From assembly GCF_011440305.1 (NCBI RefSeq), contig NZ_JAAOIW010000002.1, positions 736,084 through 800,083 on the forward strand: a stretch of 64,000 nt of DNA, in the 5' to 3' direction. Of the stretch, positions 51,658 to 61,645 are shown in pieces. The stretch's first letter is position 1, and each line of letters opens with the position of its first letter. The notes below the pieces were generated by a model. That model saw nothing but the letters and a program-made list of their open reading frames with translations. It did not search any database and was not told the origin of the DNA. The stretch comes from Paenibacillus agricola (lineage in GTDB: Bacteria > Bacillota > Bacilli > Paenibacillales > NBRC-103111). Made by a program: the position numbers and the translations under genes.

Positions 51658-53463
51658 ATGCCGGTATGGGTTCAATCTTTATTAGGAATTAACCGTAGCT
51701 TTAGAGTGAAGCTAATTCTCAACTTATCCGTGATTATATTGCTGGCCTTTGGAATAACCGGCTATTTGACTTATCAATATAACATGGAGCTGTTTGAGGA
51801 AGAGATCAGTAAACAGTTTTCGAGCACGAATCTAGAGGCATTGGCTAAGATGGATCTCAAGGTGCAGGAAATTATGCGTATTTCGCAAACCGTTGTGTTT
51901 AATCCTCAAATCGAAAAGATGATTAAACAAATAAATTCAAATGAAGATGCTGACGCATTTAGTTTGTATTATGATAAAAAACAAATTGAAGAACAGATCT
52001 TTCAGATTAAAACGGATGCGCCCTATATTACAGGGATGTATTTGTATGATTTGGAAGGGAATTCGACTTACTTCAAATACACCACCTCATCGATCAATGA
52101 ACTCGATCAAACCGCGTATAAAGTGATTCGTTCCCGACTTAGCGATACCTATGGCGATTTAATGTGGATGAATATGGCTTTACCCAGCTCTATTGAACCA
52201 AGCGGGTTCAGAAAAACGATTATTACCTCCCGATTGATGAAGAACAGTACTTTGAATACTTACGGTGTGTTGGTAATAGCGATTGACGAATCTTTTTTCT
52301 CCAGTGCACTCAAAGAATTAACGAAGGAAGGAACCGGCGATGTCTACTTGTTCAATCAGAATAAGGAGCTACTGTACAGTAACTCGGCGGCGGACTCGGA
52401 GACACAACTCAACCTATTGAGAGACCTCAATGAAACCCAAATTATCGATCATTTTATGTTTGTACATGGAGAATCCAAAACGACTTCGTTTAAGCTGGTC
52501 AGTGGCACTTCACTTACCGAAATTCAAAAAAAGAATCGCGAAATTTTCCAAAGAATCGTATATTCCGGTTTGGTCAGCATTCTTCTCACCAGTGGTTTAA
52601 TCGGGCTGTCCACTGGAAATTTGCTGAGACCGCTAAAGGATCTTTTACAAGGACTTCGCAAGGTTCGGTCTGGGGATTTCGAGACACGGATCGAGATTCG
52701 AACGAAGGACGAGCTCGCTTATATAGCGGAAAGCTTTAATAATATGGCAGAGCATGTGGAACGGCTGATCAAGGAAGTGTATATGACTCAGTTAAGCGAG
52801 AGGGATGCAGAGCTTAAAGCGCTGCAGGCTCAATTGAATCCACACTTTCTGCATAATATGTTTAACGAAATTTATTGGAAGCTTTATTTGCAAGACGAGA
52901 AAGAAACGGCGTCCTTAATTGCAGCTATATCAGAGATGCTAAAGTATTCATTAATGCCAGTTAAAACTTTAACTACCGTGAGGGAAGAATTACAGCAAGT
53001 CCGTCATTATGTTAAGCTACAGGCAGAGCTGTTCGAATCGGATTTAGAAACCATCATCCAAGTAGATGAGCAAATCATGGAATGTGAAATCATGCGTTTT
53101 TTAATCCAGCCGCTTGTGGAAAATGTGTTTGTACACGGGTTTCGAAATAAGGTTTCCCACAAAATTTTACTGATTAAAGCGCGAAGCATTAAAGGTTTCT
53201 TAGAGATCGAAGTGATTGATAATGGTTGCGGTATGGAGGAGTCGGTCATTTCCTTACTGCTCAGGCGTGAGGGGCTATCTTTACCTCAGCGTTCAGACGG
53301 ACGGGAAAGTCTCGGGGTAAGAAGTGTAGTTAGAAGGATTGAGCTTATCCATGGACCGCCCTCTCGATTGGAGATTACGAGCGGATTAGGAAGCGGCACA
53401 ACCATGCGCCTTATATTGCCCAATACCATCCAGACTGGAGAACAAGATCATGCTGAAAGGTAA
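51658..53463 (+). CDS. YesM-type sensor histidine kinase
   Basis: A 601-residue membrane kinase. Helix 1 is at about 18-40 (LILNLSVIILLAFGITGYLTY). A 250-residue extracytoplasmic Cache-like sensor follows, then helix 2 (IVYSGLVSILLTSGLIGLSTG) and HAMP (LLRPLKDLLQGLRKVRSGDF). The His_kinase domain carries the phospho-His in LQAQLNPHFLHNMFNEIYWKLYL; the ATPase has FLIQPLVENVFVHGF and DNGCGMEE. ATG at 51658 follows GGGG by eight bases. It overlaps the regulator gene. Such kinases sense carbohydrates, often through the adjacent binding protein. Confidence 0.9.
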   Translation: MPVWVQSLLGINRSFRVKLILNLSVIILLAFGITGYLTYQYNMELFEEEISKQFSSTNLEALAKMDLKVQEIMRISQTVVFNPQIEKMIKQINSNEDADAFSLYYDKKQIEEQIFQIKTDAPYITGMYLYDLEGNSTYFKYTTSSINELDQTAYKVIRSRLSDTYGDLMWMNMALPSSIEPSGFRKTIITSRLMKNSTLNTYGVLVIAIDESFFSSALKELTKEGTGDVYLFNQNKELLYSNSAADSETQLNLLRDLNETQIIDHFMFVHGESKTTSFKLVSGTSLTEIQKKNREIFQRIVYSGLVSILLTSGLIGLSTGNLLRPLKDLLQGLRKVRSGDFETRIEIRTKDELAYIAESFNNMAEHVERLIKEVYMTQLSERDAELKALQAQLNPHFLHNMFNEIYWKLYLQDEKETASLIAAISEMLKYSLMPVKTLTTVREELQQVRHYVKLQAELFESDLETIIQVDEQIMECEIMRFLIQPLVENVFVHGFRNKVSHKILLIKARSIKGFLEIEVIDNGCGMEESVISLLLRREGLSLPQRSDGRESLGVRSVVRRIELIHGPPSRLEITSGLGSGTTMRLILPNTIQTGEQDHAER

Positions 53464-55006
53464 AGTGTTGATTGTGGAGGATCAGCCTAATTTTCGAAAG
53501 GGACTGACCAAGATGTTTGAGGAGGGGCAGTTGGGATGGAAGGTTGTCGGCGAAGCCGCGAACGGACAGGCTGCGCTAGAGTTGCTGGACCAAGTAAAGC
53601 CCGATCTGGTGCTTACCGATATCCGTATGCCCATTATGGACGGAATTGAGTTTGTTGGACATTTACGTACACATTACCCTGACATGCTGGTGGTCATTTT
53701 GACCGGGTACAAGAACTTTGAGTATGCACAGGCGGCCGTACGGCTTGGCGCGCTCGATCTCTTAATCAAACCGTGTACCGAGCATGATGTCAATCAGGTG
53801 ATGGACAAAGCGTATGAACGGTTTTATGAAAAGTATACTCTGCTGGAGAAGCAGCTCGTTCTGCTAAAACAGCAGGAGGATCAAGAAATTCGTGCGGCTT
53901 TACTTGACTTGCCTTATTCAACCGGAAGCTCCAAACGCCTAGATGAGATTTTAATGGGTCAGGAACTGTGGCTGTTACAATGGAATTATGAGAATATGGC
54001 CATACACGATTATGGGAAACACGACATGAGCTTGCTCCAATTTGCTTTCTCCAATATCGTGGAGGAGCTGATTAAAGAAGCGGGAGTCCACGCAAGGCCT
54101 GTACTTGTTGAGCGCGACCGATTTGTACTCATTTCGGAATCAAATGGGATGAAAGACAGCTTGAAAGAAGCGATTATGGTTACCACGTTACAATACTTGA
54201 AAATACGTACCGAAATGATTCTGATGGGTGCTGCACCTGCTGCCAAACATTTGGCGGCCTTATATGTCAGATTCAAAGGGAGCGACTCTCGTACTGCGAA
54301 TTTGGATCCTGCGGGCAAAAGTGAAAACATTTACGGGAAGACGCTATCAATTAATCAGGCTCGGGTCAAGGAATTGGAGGTTCAGCTGATGTCTACCATA
54401 TTAATGGGACATGAGGATAGTCTCCAGCAGCTTCTGGATCGGATCGTTAGGGAACTGCCGAACCAATCACCGGAAGATATGAAAGTAGGGGCGTTATCTC
54501 TTTCCATTGCCCTGCTGGGAACGATGCAAAAGCAATTCGCTCCTGAAGAGAACAGCTTGTTGGCCAAGATCCCAATTGACATGCCGGAGACCCACTGGAC
54601 AACAGAAGAGGTAACCCGCTGGGCAAGCGAACAGGTGAAGAATTTCTTGCTGCTGTTTAACGACTGGCAAGCTCTCAAAAATGACAATTTGATCGAGAGA
54701 GCTGTCAAATATATTGAAGAGTATTACAATGAAGCCTGTAGACTGACAGATGTGGCAGCATATGTTCATCTGAATTCAAGCTATTTCAGTGTATTGTTTA
54801 AGAAGACCGTGGGAGAAAGCTTTACCCGCTTTGTCACCCGAACCCGTATGGATAAGGCAGCTCTGCTGCTACGCAATACCGAAATGAAAATATTTGAAAT
54901 CGCTTGTGCTGTCGGATTCGATGAACCGAACTACTTTACTAATGTATTTAAGCAGCAGTATCAAATGACTCCCAAGGAGTATCGGAATTATCGGGATTCG
55001 GAATGA
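53450..55006 (+). CDS. YesN-type response regulator with AraC DNA-binding domain
   Basis: A 518-residue regulator. The receiver (1-120) has KVLIVEDQPNFRKGL, phospho-acceptor Asp in LVLTDIRMPIMDG and Lys in LLIKPCTEHD. A long middle domain of unknown fold follows. The C-terminal 100 residues are two AraC helix-turn-helix motifs (LTDVAAYVHLNSSYFSVLFKKTVGESFTRFVTRTRMDKAALLL, and IFEIACAVGFDEPNYFTNVFKQQYQMTPKEYR). It overlaps the kinase by 14 bp and should activate the transporter operon starting 150 bp downstream. Confidence 0.92.
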   Translation: MLKGKVLIVEDQPNFRKGLTKMFEEGQLGWKVVGEAANGQAALELLDQVKPDLVLTDIRMPIMDGIEFVGHLRTHYPDMLVVILTGYKNFEYAQAAVRLGALDLLIKPCTEHDVNQVMDKAYERFYEKYTLLEKQLVLLKQQEDQEIRAALLDLPYSTGSSKRLDEILMGQELWLLQWNYENMAIHDYGKHDMSLLQFAFSNIVEELIKEAGVHARPVLVERDRFVLISESNGMKDSLKEAIMVTTLQYLKIRTEMILMGAAPAAKHLAALYVRFKGSDSRTANLDPAGKSENIYGKTLSINQARVKELEVQLMSTILMGHEDSLQQLLDRIVRELPNQSPEDMKVGALSLSIALLGTMQKQFAPEENSLLAKIPIDMPETHWTTEEVTRWASEQVKNFLLLFNDWQALKNDNLIERAVKYIEEYYNEACRLTDVAAYVHLNSSYFSVLFKKTVGESFTRFVTRTRMDKAALLLRNTEMKIFEIACAVGFDEPNYFTNVFKQQYQMTPKEYRNYRDSE

Positions 55007-55010
55007 CCAT

Positions 55011-55028
55011 TATGGAAACGATTTAATA
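55011..55028 (+). promoter_or_regulatory. candidate cre (CcpA) site before the sugar ABC operon
   Basis: TATGGAAACGATTTAATA matches the cre pattern WWTGNAARCGNWWWCAWW at all but one position. It lies between yesN-like gene and the permease gene. Confidence 0.35.
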
Positions 55029-55056
55029 TTTTTCTTATTATTTACACAAACCCAAT

Positions 55057-55083
55057 AAAATTATAGATTCTTCTATAATTTTT
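55057..55083 (+). terminator. AT-rich hairpin between the regulator and transporter genes
   Basis: AAAATTATAGA (55057-55067) and TCTATAATTTT (55072-55082) around TTCT, followed by T and then GGGTTTTTTTT. It could weakly terminate the two-component transcript. Confidence 0.45.
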
Positions 55084-55157
55084 CAAGGGTTTTTTTTGTT
55101 GAATCTTTTATTATAGAGATATAAGAATGAATGATTGAATGAAGGAGTGAAGCATAC

Positions 55158-56120
55158 GTGAAAGGTAGTTTTGAAGGAGACTCCCGGAGTTCAACAATGG
55201 CAATTCGGAAGGCTTCATCCCTCCACCGAAGAAGACGACTGAAACAAAATGTTCCATTGCTCATCATGCTGGTTCCTGTATTTGCTTATTATATTATTTT
55301 CAAATATTGGCCTATGGGCGGACTTATTATCGCTTTTAAAAATTACAATTTTGCAGATGGCATCCTGCACAGTCCATGGGTAGGCATGAAAAATTTTAAT
55401 ATCCTGTTTTCCAGCTCTAATACACTCCAAATTATATGGAACACATTTTGGCTCAGTTTTTTGAATTTGGTAATTGGATTCCCTGTCCCTATTTTTCTGG
55501 CGATTCTACTCAATGAGGTCAGGAAGACATGGTTTAAAAAATGGGTGCAAACGATCATTTATTTGCCGCATTTTTTCTCGTGGATCATTGTGTCTGGTAT
55601 CGTCCTTTCCTTATTTGCAACCGATTACGGCTCAATCAATAAGGTACTCATGCTATTTTCCATTGAGCCGATCACTTTTTTGTATGAGTCCAACTCTTGG
55701 GTCACTATATTTGTTGGGTCAGGTGTATGGAAGGAAATGGGGTTCAGCACGATTATTTATTTGGCTGCTCTGACAACCATTGATCCCTCCCTATATGAAT
55801 CGGCTGGCATGGACGGTGCCTCGAAGTGGCGGCAAATTTGGCATATTACGATGCCCGGCATTCGCCCCACCATTATTTTGCTGCTTATCTTGGCCATGGG
55901 TCGAATGATGGAGGTTGGCTTTGATCAAGTGTACAATTTGCAAAATGCAGCGGTTGCTGACGTGTCCGAGGTCATTAGTACCTATATTTACAAAATAGGC
56001 CTTGGTAATTCACAGTTTAGCTTAACAACTGCAATGGGGCTATTCGAATCCGTAATTGGCTGTACGCTTGTACTGATTGCTAACAAGATTGCGCGCAAAT
56101 TTGACCAAGCTTTATTTTAG
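55158..56120 (+). CDS. carbohydrate ABC transporter permease (LplB family)
   Basis: A 320-residue permease with six helices. LLIMLVPVFAYYIIFKYWPMGGLIIAFKNYNFADGILHSPWVGMKNF is the LplB/YtcP-partner signature and YESAGMDGASKWRQIWHITMPGIRPTI is the EAA loop. GTG start follows AAGGAG; an internal ATG at 55197 is an alternative. It forms a heterodimer with the next permease. No ATPase gene is present; this transporter class borrows a shared ATPase such as MsmX. No sugar can be named. Confidence 0.9.
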   Translation: MKGSFEGDSRSSTMAIRKASSLHRRRRLKQNVPLLIMLVPVFAYYIIFKYWPMGGLIIAFKNYNFADGILHSPWVGMKNFNILFSSSNTLQIIWNTFWLSFLNLVIGFPVPIFLAILLNEVRKTWFKKWVQTIIYLPHFFSWIIVSGIVLSLFATDYGSINKVLMLFSIEPITFLYESNSWVTIFVGSGVWKEMGFSTIIYLAALTTIDPSLYESAGMDGASKWRQIWHITMPGIRPTIILLLILAMGRMMEVGFDQVYNLQNAAVADVSEVISTYIYKIGLGNSQFSLTTAMGLFESVIGCTLVLIANKIARKFDQALF

Positions 56121-56133
56121 AAGGGAGTATTGC

Positions 56134-57006
56134 ATGAAAGCGACCAAAGGAGAAACGATTTTCTATGCCGTCAACTATATAGTGCTCGCGGCCATTGCTT
56201 TAACTTGTCTTCTGCCCTTTATACATATTATAGCGCTATCATTAAGTGATCGCGCAGCCGTGGAATCGGGACATGTTTTTTTCTGGCCGGTAGGCTTGCA
56301 GTTTACGGCTTACAAGATATTTTTCATTACCAGCCCAGCTTTTTCAGCTTTCAAAAATAGCATTATTATTACGGTCGTTGGCGTTGCGCTAAGTATGCTG
56401 GGCACGGTACTGGCAGCCTACCCTCTTTCCAGAAATTATTTGATAGGGCGTCGTTATTTCGTGCTCGCCATGGTGTTTACGATGCTGTTCTCAGGTGGAT
56501 TGATTCCTACCTATCTCGTTGTAAAGAACTTGTCCTTAATCGATTCCTATTGGGCCATCTGGCTTACCAGTTTCATCAGTACCTATAATATGCTGCTCAT
56601 GCGAAGTTATTTTGAGAACATACCGCATGAAGTGGAAGAATCCGCTCGTATTGACGGATGTAGCGATGTATCCCTTCTCATCCGAATTATATTGCCTTTA
56701 TCACTTCCGATGCTTGCCACCTTGGCTCTGTTCTATGGGATTAACTATTGGAATACGTTCATGAGCGTGCTAATGTACATCAACACGAGCCAACTGCAAA
56801 ATTTGACGGTAGTTGTCCAAGCCATGCTGCAAAAAAACGATCTGCTGAATTCTCCTTCCCTCAATGCAGATGAGCAGCAGATGGTCGCTACCGAGATGGT
56901 CAAGTCGGTGGGTGTAGTCGTGCTGGTAGTTCCCATGCTGGTCGTTTATCCATTTTTACAAAAATATTTTGTTAAAGGTGTTATGCTCGGTTCCGTTAAG
57001 GGTTGA
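56134..57006 (+). CDS. carbohydrate ABC transporter permease (YtcP/AraQ family)
   Basis: A 290-residue permease. GETIFYAVNYIVLAAIALTCLLPFIHIIALSLSDRAAVESGHVFFWPVGL is the YtcP-type N-terminus. The EAA loop is VEESARIDGCSDVSLLIRIILPLSLPML. The C-terminus is YPFLQKYFVKGVMLGSVKG, typical of the family. ATG at 56134 follows AAGGGAG and lies 13 bp behind the first permease. Confidence 0.92.
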   Translation: MKATKGETIFYAVNYIVLAAIALTCLLPFIHIIALSLSDRAAVESGHVFFWPVGLQFTAYKIFFITSPAFSAFKNSIIITVVGVALSMLGTVLAAYPLSRNYLIGRRYFVLAMVFTMLFSGGLIPTYLVVKNLSLIDSYWAIWLTSFISTYNMLLMRSYFENIPHEVEESARIDGCSDVSLLIRIILPLSLPMLATLALFYGINYWNTFMSVLMYINTSQLQNLTVVVQAMLQKNDLLNSPSLNADEQQMVATEMVKSVGVVVLVVPMLVVYPFLQKYFVKGVMLGSVKG

Positions 57007-57065
57007 TAAGAATGGTTTTCCAGTTTCACGAAACTTAACAATATACGTACAGGGGGCGTTTAAGG

Positions 57066-58763
57066 ATGAACAGGAAGTTAGGGCTGGGCATGACATTGGG
57101 ACTCGTAGCATTAGGAGCAACAATCGCTGGCTGCAGCAGCGATAACAAAGAAGGAGCTGCCACTAATAGTGCAACAGAGAATAAGCCGTCGACAACCGCA
57201 CCAACCACAACACCTACACCAGCCAAACGAGGAGATATTTCGGTTACGATGTATGATCGTGGATCCGTACCTGCTTCAGAAGGTAATTACGAGGATAATC
57301 GTTGGACCAAGTGGATCAACCAAAATGGGCCGGCCAATGTGAAGTTTGTACCTATTCTTCGTAGCGATTCAACGAAAAAATTGAACGTGTTGTTTGCATC
57401 CGGCTCTGCCCCCGATATTATCAACGAGTATAACACTCCGTTCCGTGGAAGCTTGTATGATCAAAAGCAGCTGATGCCTATTGATAAAATTTTGCCATCT
57501 ATGCCTGAATACCAGAAGCTGTTGACCCAATATCCGCAGTTAAAAAAAGCGGGAACCAAGCCAGACGGTAAGCTGTACGAGATCGGCAAGGTGAAGGAAG
57601 CTACCCCAGCGCATATTTTATTAATTCGCACCGATTGGTTGAAGAAATTGAATCTAGCCATGCCTACAACAACAGATGAAGTATTGGCCGTGGCCAAGGC
57701 ATTCGCCGAACAAGATCCAGATGGTAATGGTAAAAAGGATACTTATGGGATGAACATAAGTACCTATTCAGAGCAAGCGATCAATGAGATGTTTGGTGAG
57801 AGTTCATCAGCAACTTTGTTGGCTTGGGATATCAAGGATGGGAAAGTAGTCCGCGCTTGGGAGAAGGAGCAGGCTTCCCTTACATTCAAGAAGCGCCTCT
57901 ACGATGAAGGTCTAGTTGATAAAGATTACATCAATGATAAAGATGGTGCAAAGGCTAAACAGGACTTTTTGAATGGCAGGATCGGTATTTATGTCAAGTT
58001 TTCGGGCGGTTGGTTTGATTTTGTGATGAATGATTATACCACGCTGAAGAAAAACGTTTCGGGGGCAGAAGTAGCACCGTTAGCTTATCCGAAATCACCA
58101 ATGGGCACCTTCACCGGCGCTATCGATAACCCGATTCAAATGACAACAGTTGTGAACGCGAACGCCAAAAATCCGGAGGCTGTTGGACAATATCTTGACT
58201 TTATGATGAAACCGGAAAACGCTTTAAAAATCATTAATGGAGAGGAAAACACCCACTGGAAGAAAGCTTCTAATGGCTGCCCGCAGTCTGTAGATCCAGC
58301 CAAGTCAAAAAATGAGGTCGGTTACGCCTTAGACTACACTATGTTCTTCTCTTCAGGAGTAGATAAATGTTCGTTTGTATTGAGTGGATTTAATCCAGAT
58401 GTACCCGAGCAAAAAGCGGGTATGGACATGTACAGAGAAATTCAGAAGATGTATTTTGATTCTAAAAGAGAATACCCTGGTATTACTCTGGGCGATCATA
58501 TGCCGGTGTATCCTGCCGATCTCAATTTGATTAACACAACAATTCTAAAAGAAAAAGGCGACATTTTTGTTAAGGGCATCATTAGCGGAAGTAAATACAG
58601 CCCGGAACAAGCGATTAAAGATGCCCAAGCAGCCTGGGATAAAGCAGATGGTAAGAAGCTTGAAGAATTCATGAACAAGTGGTACCAGGAAAATAAAGCT
58701 AATGCGTTCATGGCTAAAGATGTGCAAGAAATCGTGAAGCAGCAAATGGAGCAAGTAAAGTAG
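57066..58763 (+). CDS. extracellular carbohydrate-binding lipoprotein
   Basis: A 565-residue solute-binding protein. The signal peptide ends in the lipobox IAGC (Cys23), then a Thr/Pro linker. The mature part has the family 1 / LplA-type pattern: ISVTMYDRGSVPASEGNYEDNRWTKWINQNGP, LNVLFASGSAPDIINEYNTP, LAEQ.DPDGNGKKDTYGMN-like FAEQDPDGNGKKDTYG. It captures sugar or oligosaccharide for the two permeases and may also feed the YesM sensor. A terminator follows, a common way to give this gene more transcript than its neighbours. Confidence 0.9.
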   Translation: MNRKLGLGMTLGLVALGATIAGCSSDNKEGAATNSATENKPSTTAPTTTPTPAKRGDISVTMYDRGSVPASEGNYEDNRWTKWINQNGPANVKFVPILRSDSTKKLNVLFASGSAPDIINEYNTPFRGSLYDQKQLMPIDKILPSMPEYQKLLTQYPQLKKAGTKPDGKLYEIGKVKEATPAHILLIRTDWLKKLNLAMPTTTDEVLAVAKAFAEQDPDGNGKKDTYGMNISTYSEQAINEMFGESSSATLLAWDIKDGKVVRAWEKEQASLTFKKRLYDEGLVDKDYINDKDGAKAKQDFLNGRIGIYVKFSGGWFDFVMNDYTTLKKNVSGAEVAPLAYPKSPMGTFTGAIDNPIQMTTVVNANAKNPEAVGQYLDFMMKPENALKIINGEENTHWKKASNGCPQSVDPAKSKNEVGYALDYTMFFSSGVDKCSFVLSGFNPDVPEQKAGMDMYREIQKMYFDSKREYPGITLGDHMPVYPADLNLINTTILKEKGDIFVKGIISGSKYSPEQAIKDAQAAWDKADGKKLEEFMNKWYQENKANAFMAKDVQEIVKQQMEQVK

Positions 58764-58777
58764 CTTTTTAATGAAGG

Positions 58778-58841
58778 AGCTGGACATGTAATAGCGAGCC
58801 CGCTGATCAAGCGGAATTCGCTTGAGTGTCCAGCTTGTTTT
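58778..58841 (+). terminator. nested hairpin after the binding-protein gene
   Basis: AGCTGGACA (58778-58786) pairs with TGTCCAGCT (58827-58835), enclosing AGCGA/TTCGCT and CCGCT/AGCGG stems, followed by TGTTTT. Probably a partial terminator or mRNA stabiliser in the operon. Confidence 0.7.
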
Positions 58842-58905
58842 ATGAATCGAATACAACCGATGCGCTGTCTATCGGATAGAATGAATAACCAGTGGAGGAA
58901 ATCAA

Positions 58906-59862
58906 ATGTTGAATAAAGGGGAATATTCTTTTTCTACGTGTTGGAACATCAAAAGGCATACCGTTGGCAGGGAAATGATTGAGGAGATCAAAACGCTTGG
59001 TTTCCGTCATGTTGAGCTCAACTATAACGTAACCGAAGAGCTGTTGAAAACGATAGAGCCGATGATCGAAAAAGCAGAAATTGGGATTTCAAGTGTGCAC
59101 AACGTATTTCCTTTTATTGATGATAAAGATTACGACACGGATTCCGTGCTGCTTGGGTACGATGATGAAGTCAAGCGGAAGCGCTCGGTGGAGCTGCTGA
59201 TCCGTTCTATGGAATATGCGGTTCGTTATGGGGCGAAAGCGGTCGTGGTGCATCCGGGTGAAGTGCCATTCGCATATAACATTGACTCGGAATTAAAAAA
59301 ACGGTACAGGGATCATGGCAAGGATTCGCCTGAGTATCAAACACTGTGGAATGAAATGCACGAAAGACGCGCTCGCTTAAGCCCGCTGTATACGAAACGG
59401 ATTCAGGATAGTTTGGAGGAAGTAAGCAACCACGCGCTTAAGCAAGGATGGGATGTGGCTATTGGTATCGAGACGCGTGCCCGATGTTACCAAATGCCGA
59501 CATTGATGGAGGCCAAAACCATTTGTGATCACCTTAAGGGCAGCCCTGTTTCTTTATGGTACGACATTGGACACGCGATGATGATGGACCGCATGGGATT
59601 GTATGATAATCTTAATGATTTACAAGAGGTTAAGCGCTATATCTATGGTGTCCACATTCATGAAACTCTCGAGCTGTCTGATCATTATTGCCCATATGTG
59701 CATAGCAAGGACTTGCATTTCTTTGACCATTTCCTTGAAGTCATCGATTTGGCAAAAGTGAAGGTATATGAATTAAAAGCGGTATGTCAACCTGACGAAA
59801 TTCATGAGAGCCATAGTCTTATCACTCAAAAAATTGCAAATCTGAGCAATAGGAGTGCTTAA
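58906..59862 (+). CDS. sugar phosphate isomerase/epimerase-like TIM barrel
   Basis: A 318-residue protein of the AP-endonuclease-2/xylose-isomerase-like fold. The N-terminus has IKTLGFRHVELNYNVTEELLKT and ISSVHNVFPF. Metal ligands are likely in AVVVHPGEVPF, VAIGIETRARCYQMP, SLWYDIGHAMMMDRMG and YGVHIHETLE. GGAGG precedes the ATG. It lies after the terminator hairpin, then touches the next gene with only 1 bp between. A role in the first catabolic steps of the imported sugar is inferred from position. Confidence 0.8.
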   Translation: MLNKGEYSFSTCWNIKRHTVGREMIEEIKTLGFRHVELNYNVTEELLKTIEPMIEKAEIGISSVHNVFPFIDDKDYDTDSVLLGYDDEVKRKRSVELLIRSMEYAVRYGAKAVVVHPGEVPFAYNIDSELKKRYRDHGKDSPEYQTLWNEMHERRARLSPLYTKRIQDSLEEVSNHALKQGWDVAIGIETRARCYQMPTLMEAKTICDHLKGSPVSLWYDIGHAMMMDRMGLYDNLNDLQEVKRYIYGVHIHETLELSDHYCPYVHSKDLHFFDHFLEVIDLAKVKVYELKAVCQPDEIHESHSLITQKIANLSNRSA

Positions 59863-59863
59863 T

Positions 59864-61606
59864 ATGGAAGATCCTATGTATACTAAACTTTTACACATGA
59901 ATGATGATTGGACAGAAACCGCGATATCCCATCAGGTTTCTGACCCTACTTCCAAATATTTCGGCGGTATTATCGATCCCATTAGCGGGATTCCAAAAGC
60001 TAACCATCTAGGTACCCCAGCTGTGATGGCGGCATGGACTGCAGCCCTTGTGAATCCAGACTCACGGTATTATCACGATACCAAGCTGCTCCATGCCCTG
60101 AACAAAGCTGCCCTATTTATGTTGAACCGCCAGCATGCCGATGGCACCATAAGTCTCGGCTCAACGAATTTTAATTCACCGCCGGATACTGCCTTTGTCG
60201 TGGGCGGTGTTACCCAAATTTATCAGCTGCTTCAAAAAAACGAATGGCCTGCGGCTCTGACTACGGTTGTGCAAATAAAGCTGTTTCTAGAGCGTACCCT
60301 TCCTGCGCTGCTCTCCGGCGGCTGTCATACTCCGAATCATCGATGGGTCATTACCGCGGCGCTTGCCCAGCTATACGAAATATTCCCCATGCCGGAGCTT
60401 ATCGCTCGTGCAGAGGAATGGTTAGCTGAGGGCATGGATATTACGGAGGATGGGGAATGGACAGAACGCAGTAATGGTATATATAATACCGTAAGCGATA
60501 TCTCCCTCTATCATACTGCCCGAGTATTGAACCGTCCCGAGCTGTTTGAACACGTACGGCGGAACTTGCGAATGATGGTTTATTTGATTCACCCAGACGG
60601 CGAAGTGGTCACGGAATATTCCGGTCGGCAAGATTTAGGCCAAGTGCTCCATATGTCCAATTATTTTTTGATCTATCGTTTGATGGCAGTGAAAGACCAT
60701 GATCCACTCTTTGCGGCCATGTCTGATTATGCGGCTTCGTTTATGACACGATACAAAGAGGGTGTTAATAACCATCCGATGACCGGTCTTCTATTATTTC
60801 CATCCGCATTCGACGGGCTAGACAGAGCACTACTACCGGATCGTTATAAAAAAGCTCTAAATATGGGCCATCCGCTTCGTGAGCATCTGGACATGATGAA
60901 AGCATTAGGGTATCCCAAGCATATCGAACACAGCAGCATGCATTTGGCATTTGGAGCACCGGTTATCCGTATGCGAGAGCTTGAAGATAGTGTGACCCTG
61001 ATGGCACGAACACCGGTTTTCTTTTCTCTGCGTCATGGAAAAGCTAGATTGCTTGGTGTCAAACTGGCAACCTCCTTCACTCCCGGAGTCGTCACATTCG
61101 ACGAGTTAACCGAGGGTGCTGACTCGTACAAGTTAAGCCTAATTCTGGAAAAAGGGTATTACGGTCCCATCCCTGAATCCCTCCTACCTAATCACCCGAA
61201 TCGACAGCAGCTTAGCCCCTGGTATTTGCTGCCACAGCAGCATCGCCCGGTCACGCATCTGCAGCAGCAAGCACTAACCGTAGATGTCACACAAGAAGCT
61301 GCGGAATGGAAGATTCATGTTCGTTCGGATCAACGTGAGGATGTGATGATGCAGCTAACCTTTATTCTGGGAGCGGAAGGCTGTATCCAAGGTACTGATA
61401 TCGAAAATATAGGCGAAAGCAGATATGTACTGAAAAGCGGATCTCTTACTTATCATACCGAAGGAAGTGCATTTGAAATTTCATCGGGCTCTTACGAGCA
61501 TTGGCTGCCAGATATTCGCAATGACTATCATCCGGCTGGCTGCCAATATGTACATATCAATCTGTTGACCCCGGTGGACCGGATTTTCACCATTCGCTTG
61601 CTATAA
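59864..61606 (+). CDS. uncharacterised protein with alpha-toroid and beta-domain, polysaccharide-lyase-like layout
   Basis: A 580-residue cytoplasmic protein (no signal peptide). Residues 1-320 are mostly paired helices with motifs such as LGTPAVMAAWTAALVNPDSRYYHD, LNRQHADGTISLGSTNFNSPPDTAF, CHTPNHRWVITAALAQLYEIFP and GEWTERSNGIYNTVSDISLYHTA, which suggest an (alpha/alpha) toroid. From about 380 on it is beta-rich (VTLMARTPVFFSLRHGKARLLGVKLA). This layout recalls heparinase-type lyases, with NHRW and the Glu-Arg-Asn / Tyr region as possible active site. The function is not established. ATG at 59864 follows AGGAG. Confidence 0.65.
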   Translation: MEDPMYTKLLHMNDDWTETAISHQVSDPTSKYFGGIIDPISGIPKANHLGTPAVMAAWTAALVNPDSRYYHDTKLLHALNKAALFMLNRQHADGTISLGSTNFNSPPDTAFVVGGVTQIYQLLQKNEWPAALTTVVQIKLFLERTLPALLSGGCHTPNHRWVITAALAQLYEIFPMPELIARAEEWLAEGMDITEDGEWTERSNGIYNTVSDISLYHTARVLNRPELFEHVRRNLRMMVYLIHPDGEVVTEYSGRQDLGQVLHMSNYFLIYRLMAVKDHDPLFAAMSDYAASFMTRYKEGVNNHPMTGLLLFPSAFDGLDRALLPDRYKKALNMGHPLREHLDMMKALGYPKHIEHSSMHLAFGAPVIRMRELEDSVTLMARTPVFFSLRHGKARLLGVKLATSFTPGVVTFDELTEGADSYKLSLILEKGYYGPIPESLLPNHPNRQQLSPWYLLPQQHRPVTHLQQQALTVDVTQEAAEWKIHVRSDQREDVMMQLTFILGAEGCIQGTDIENIGESRYVLKSGSLTYHTEGSAFEISSGSYEHWLPDIRNDYHPAGCQYVHINLLTPVDRIFTIRLL

Positions 61607-61645
61607 ACATATCTCATCTGCATAACGTAAGGAGAGAAGAAAACA

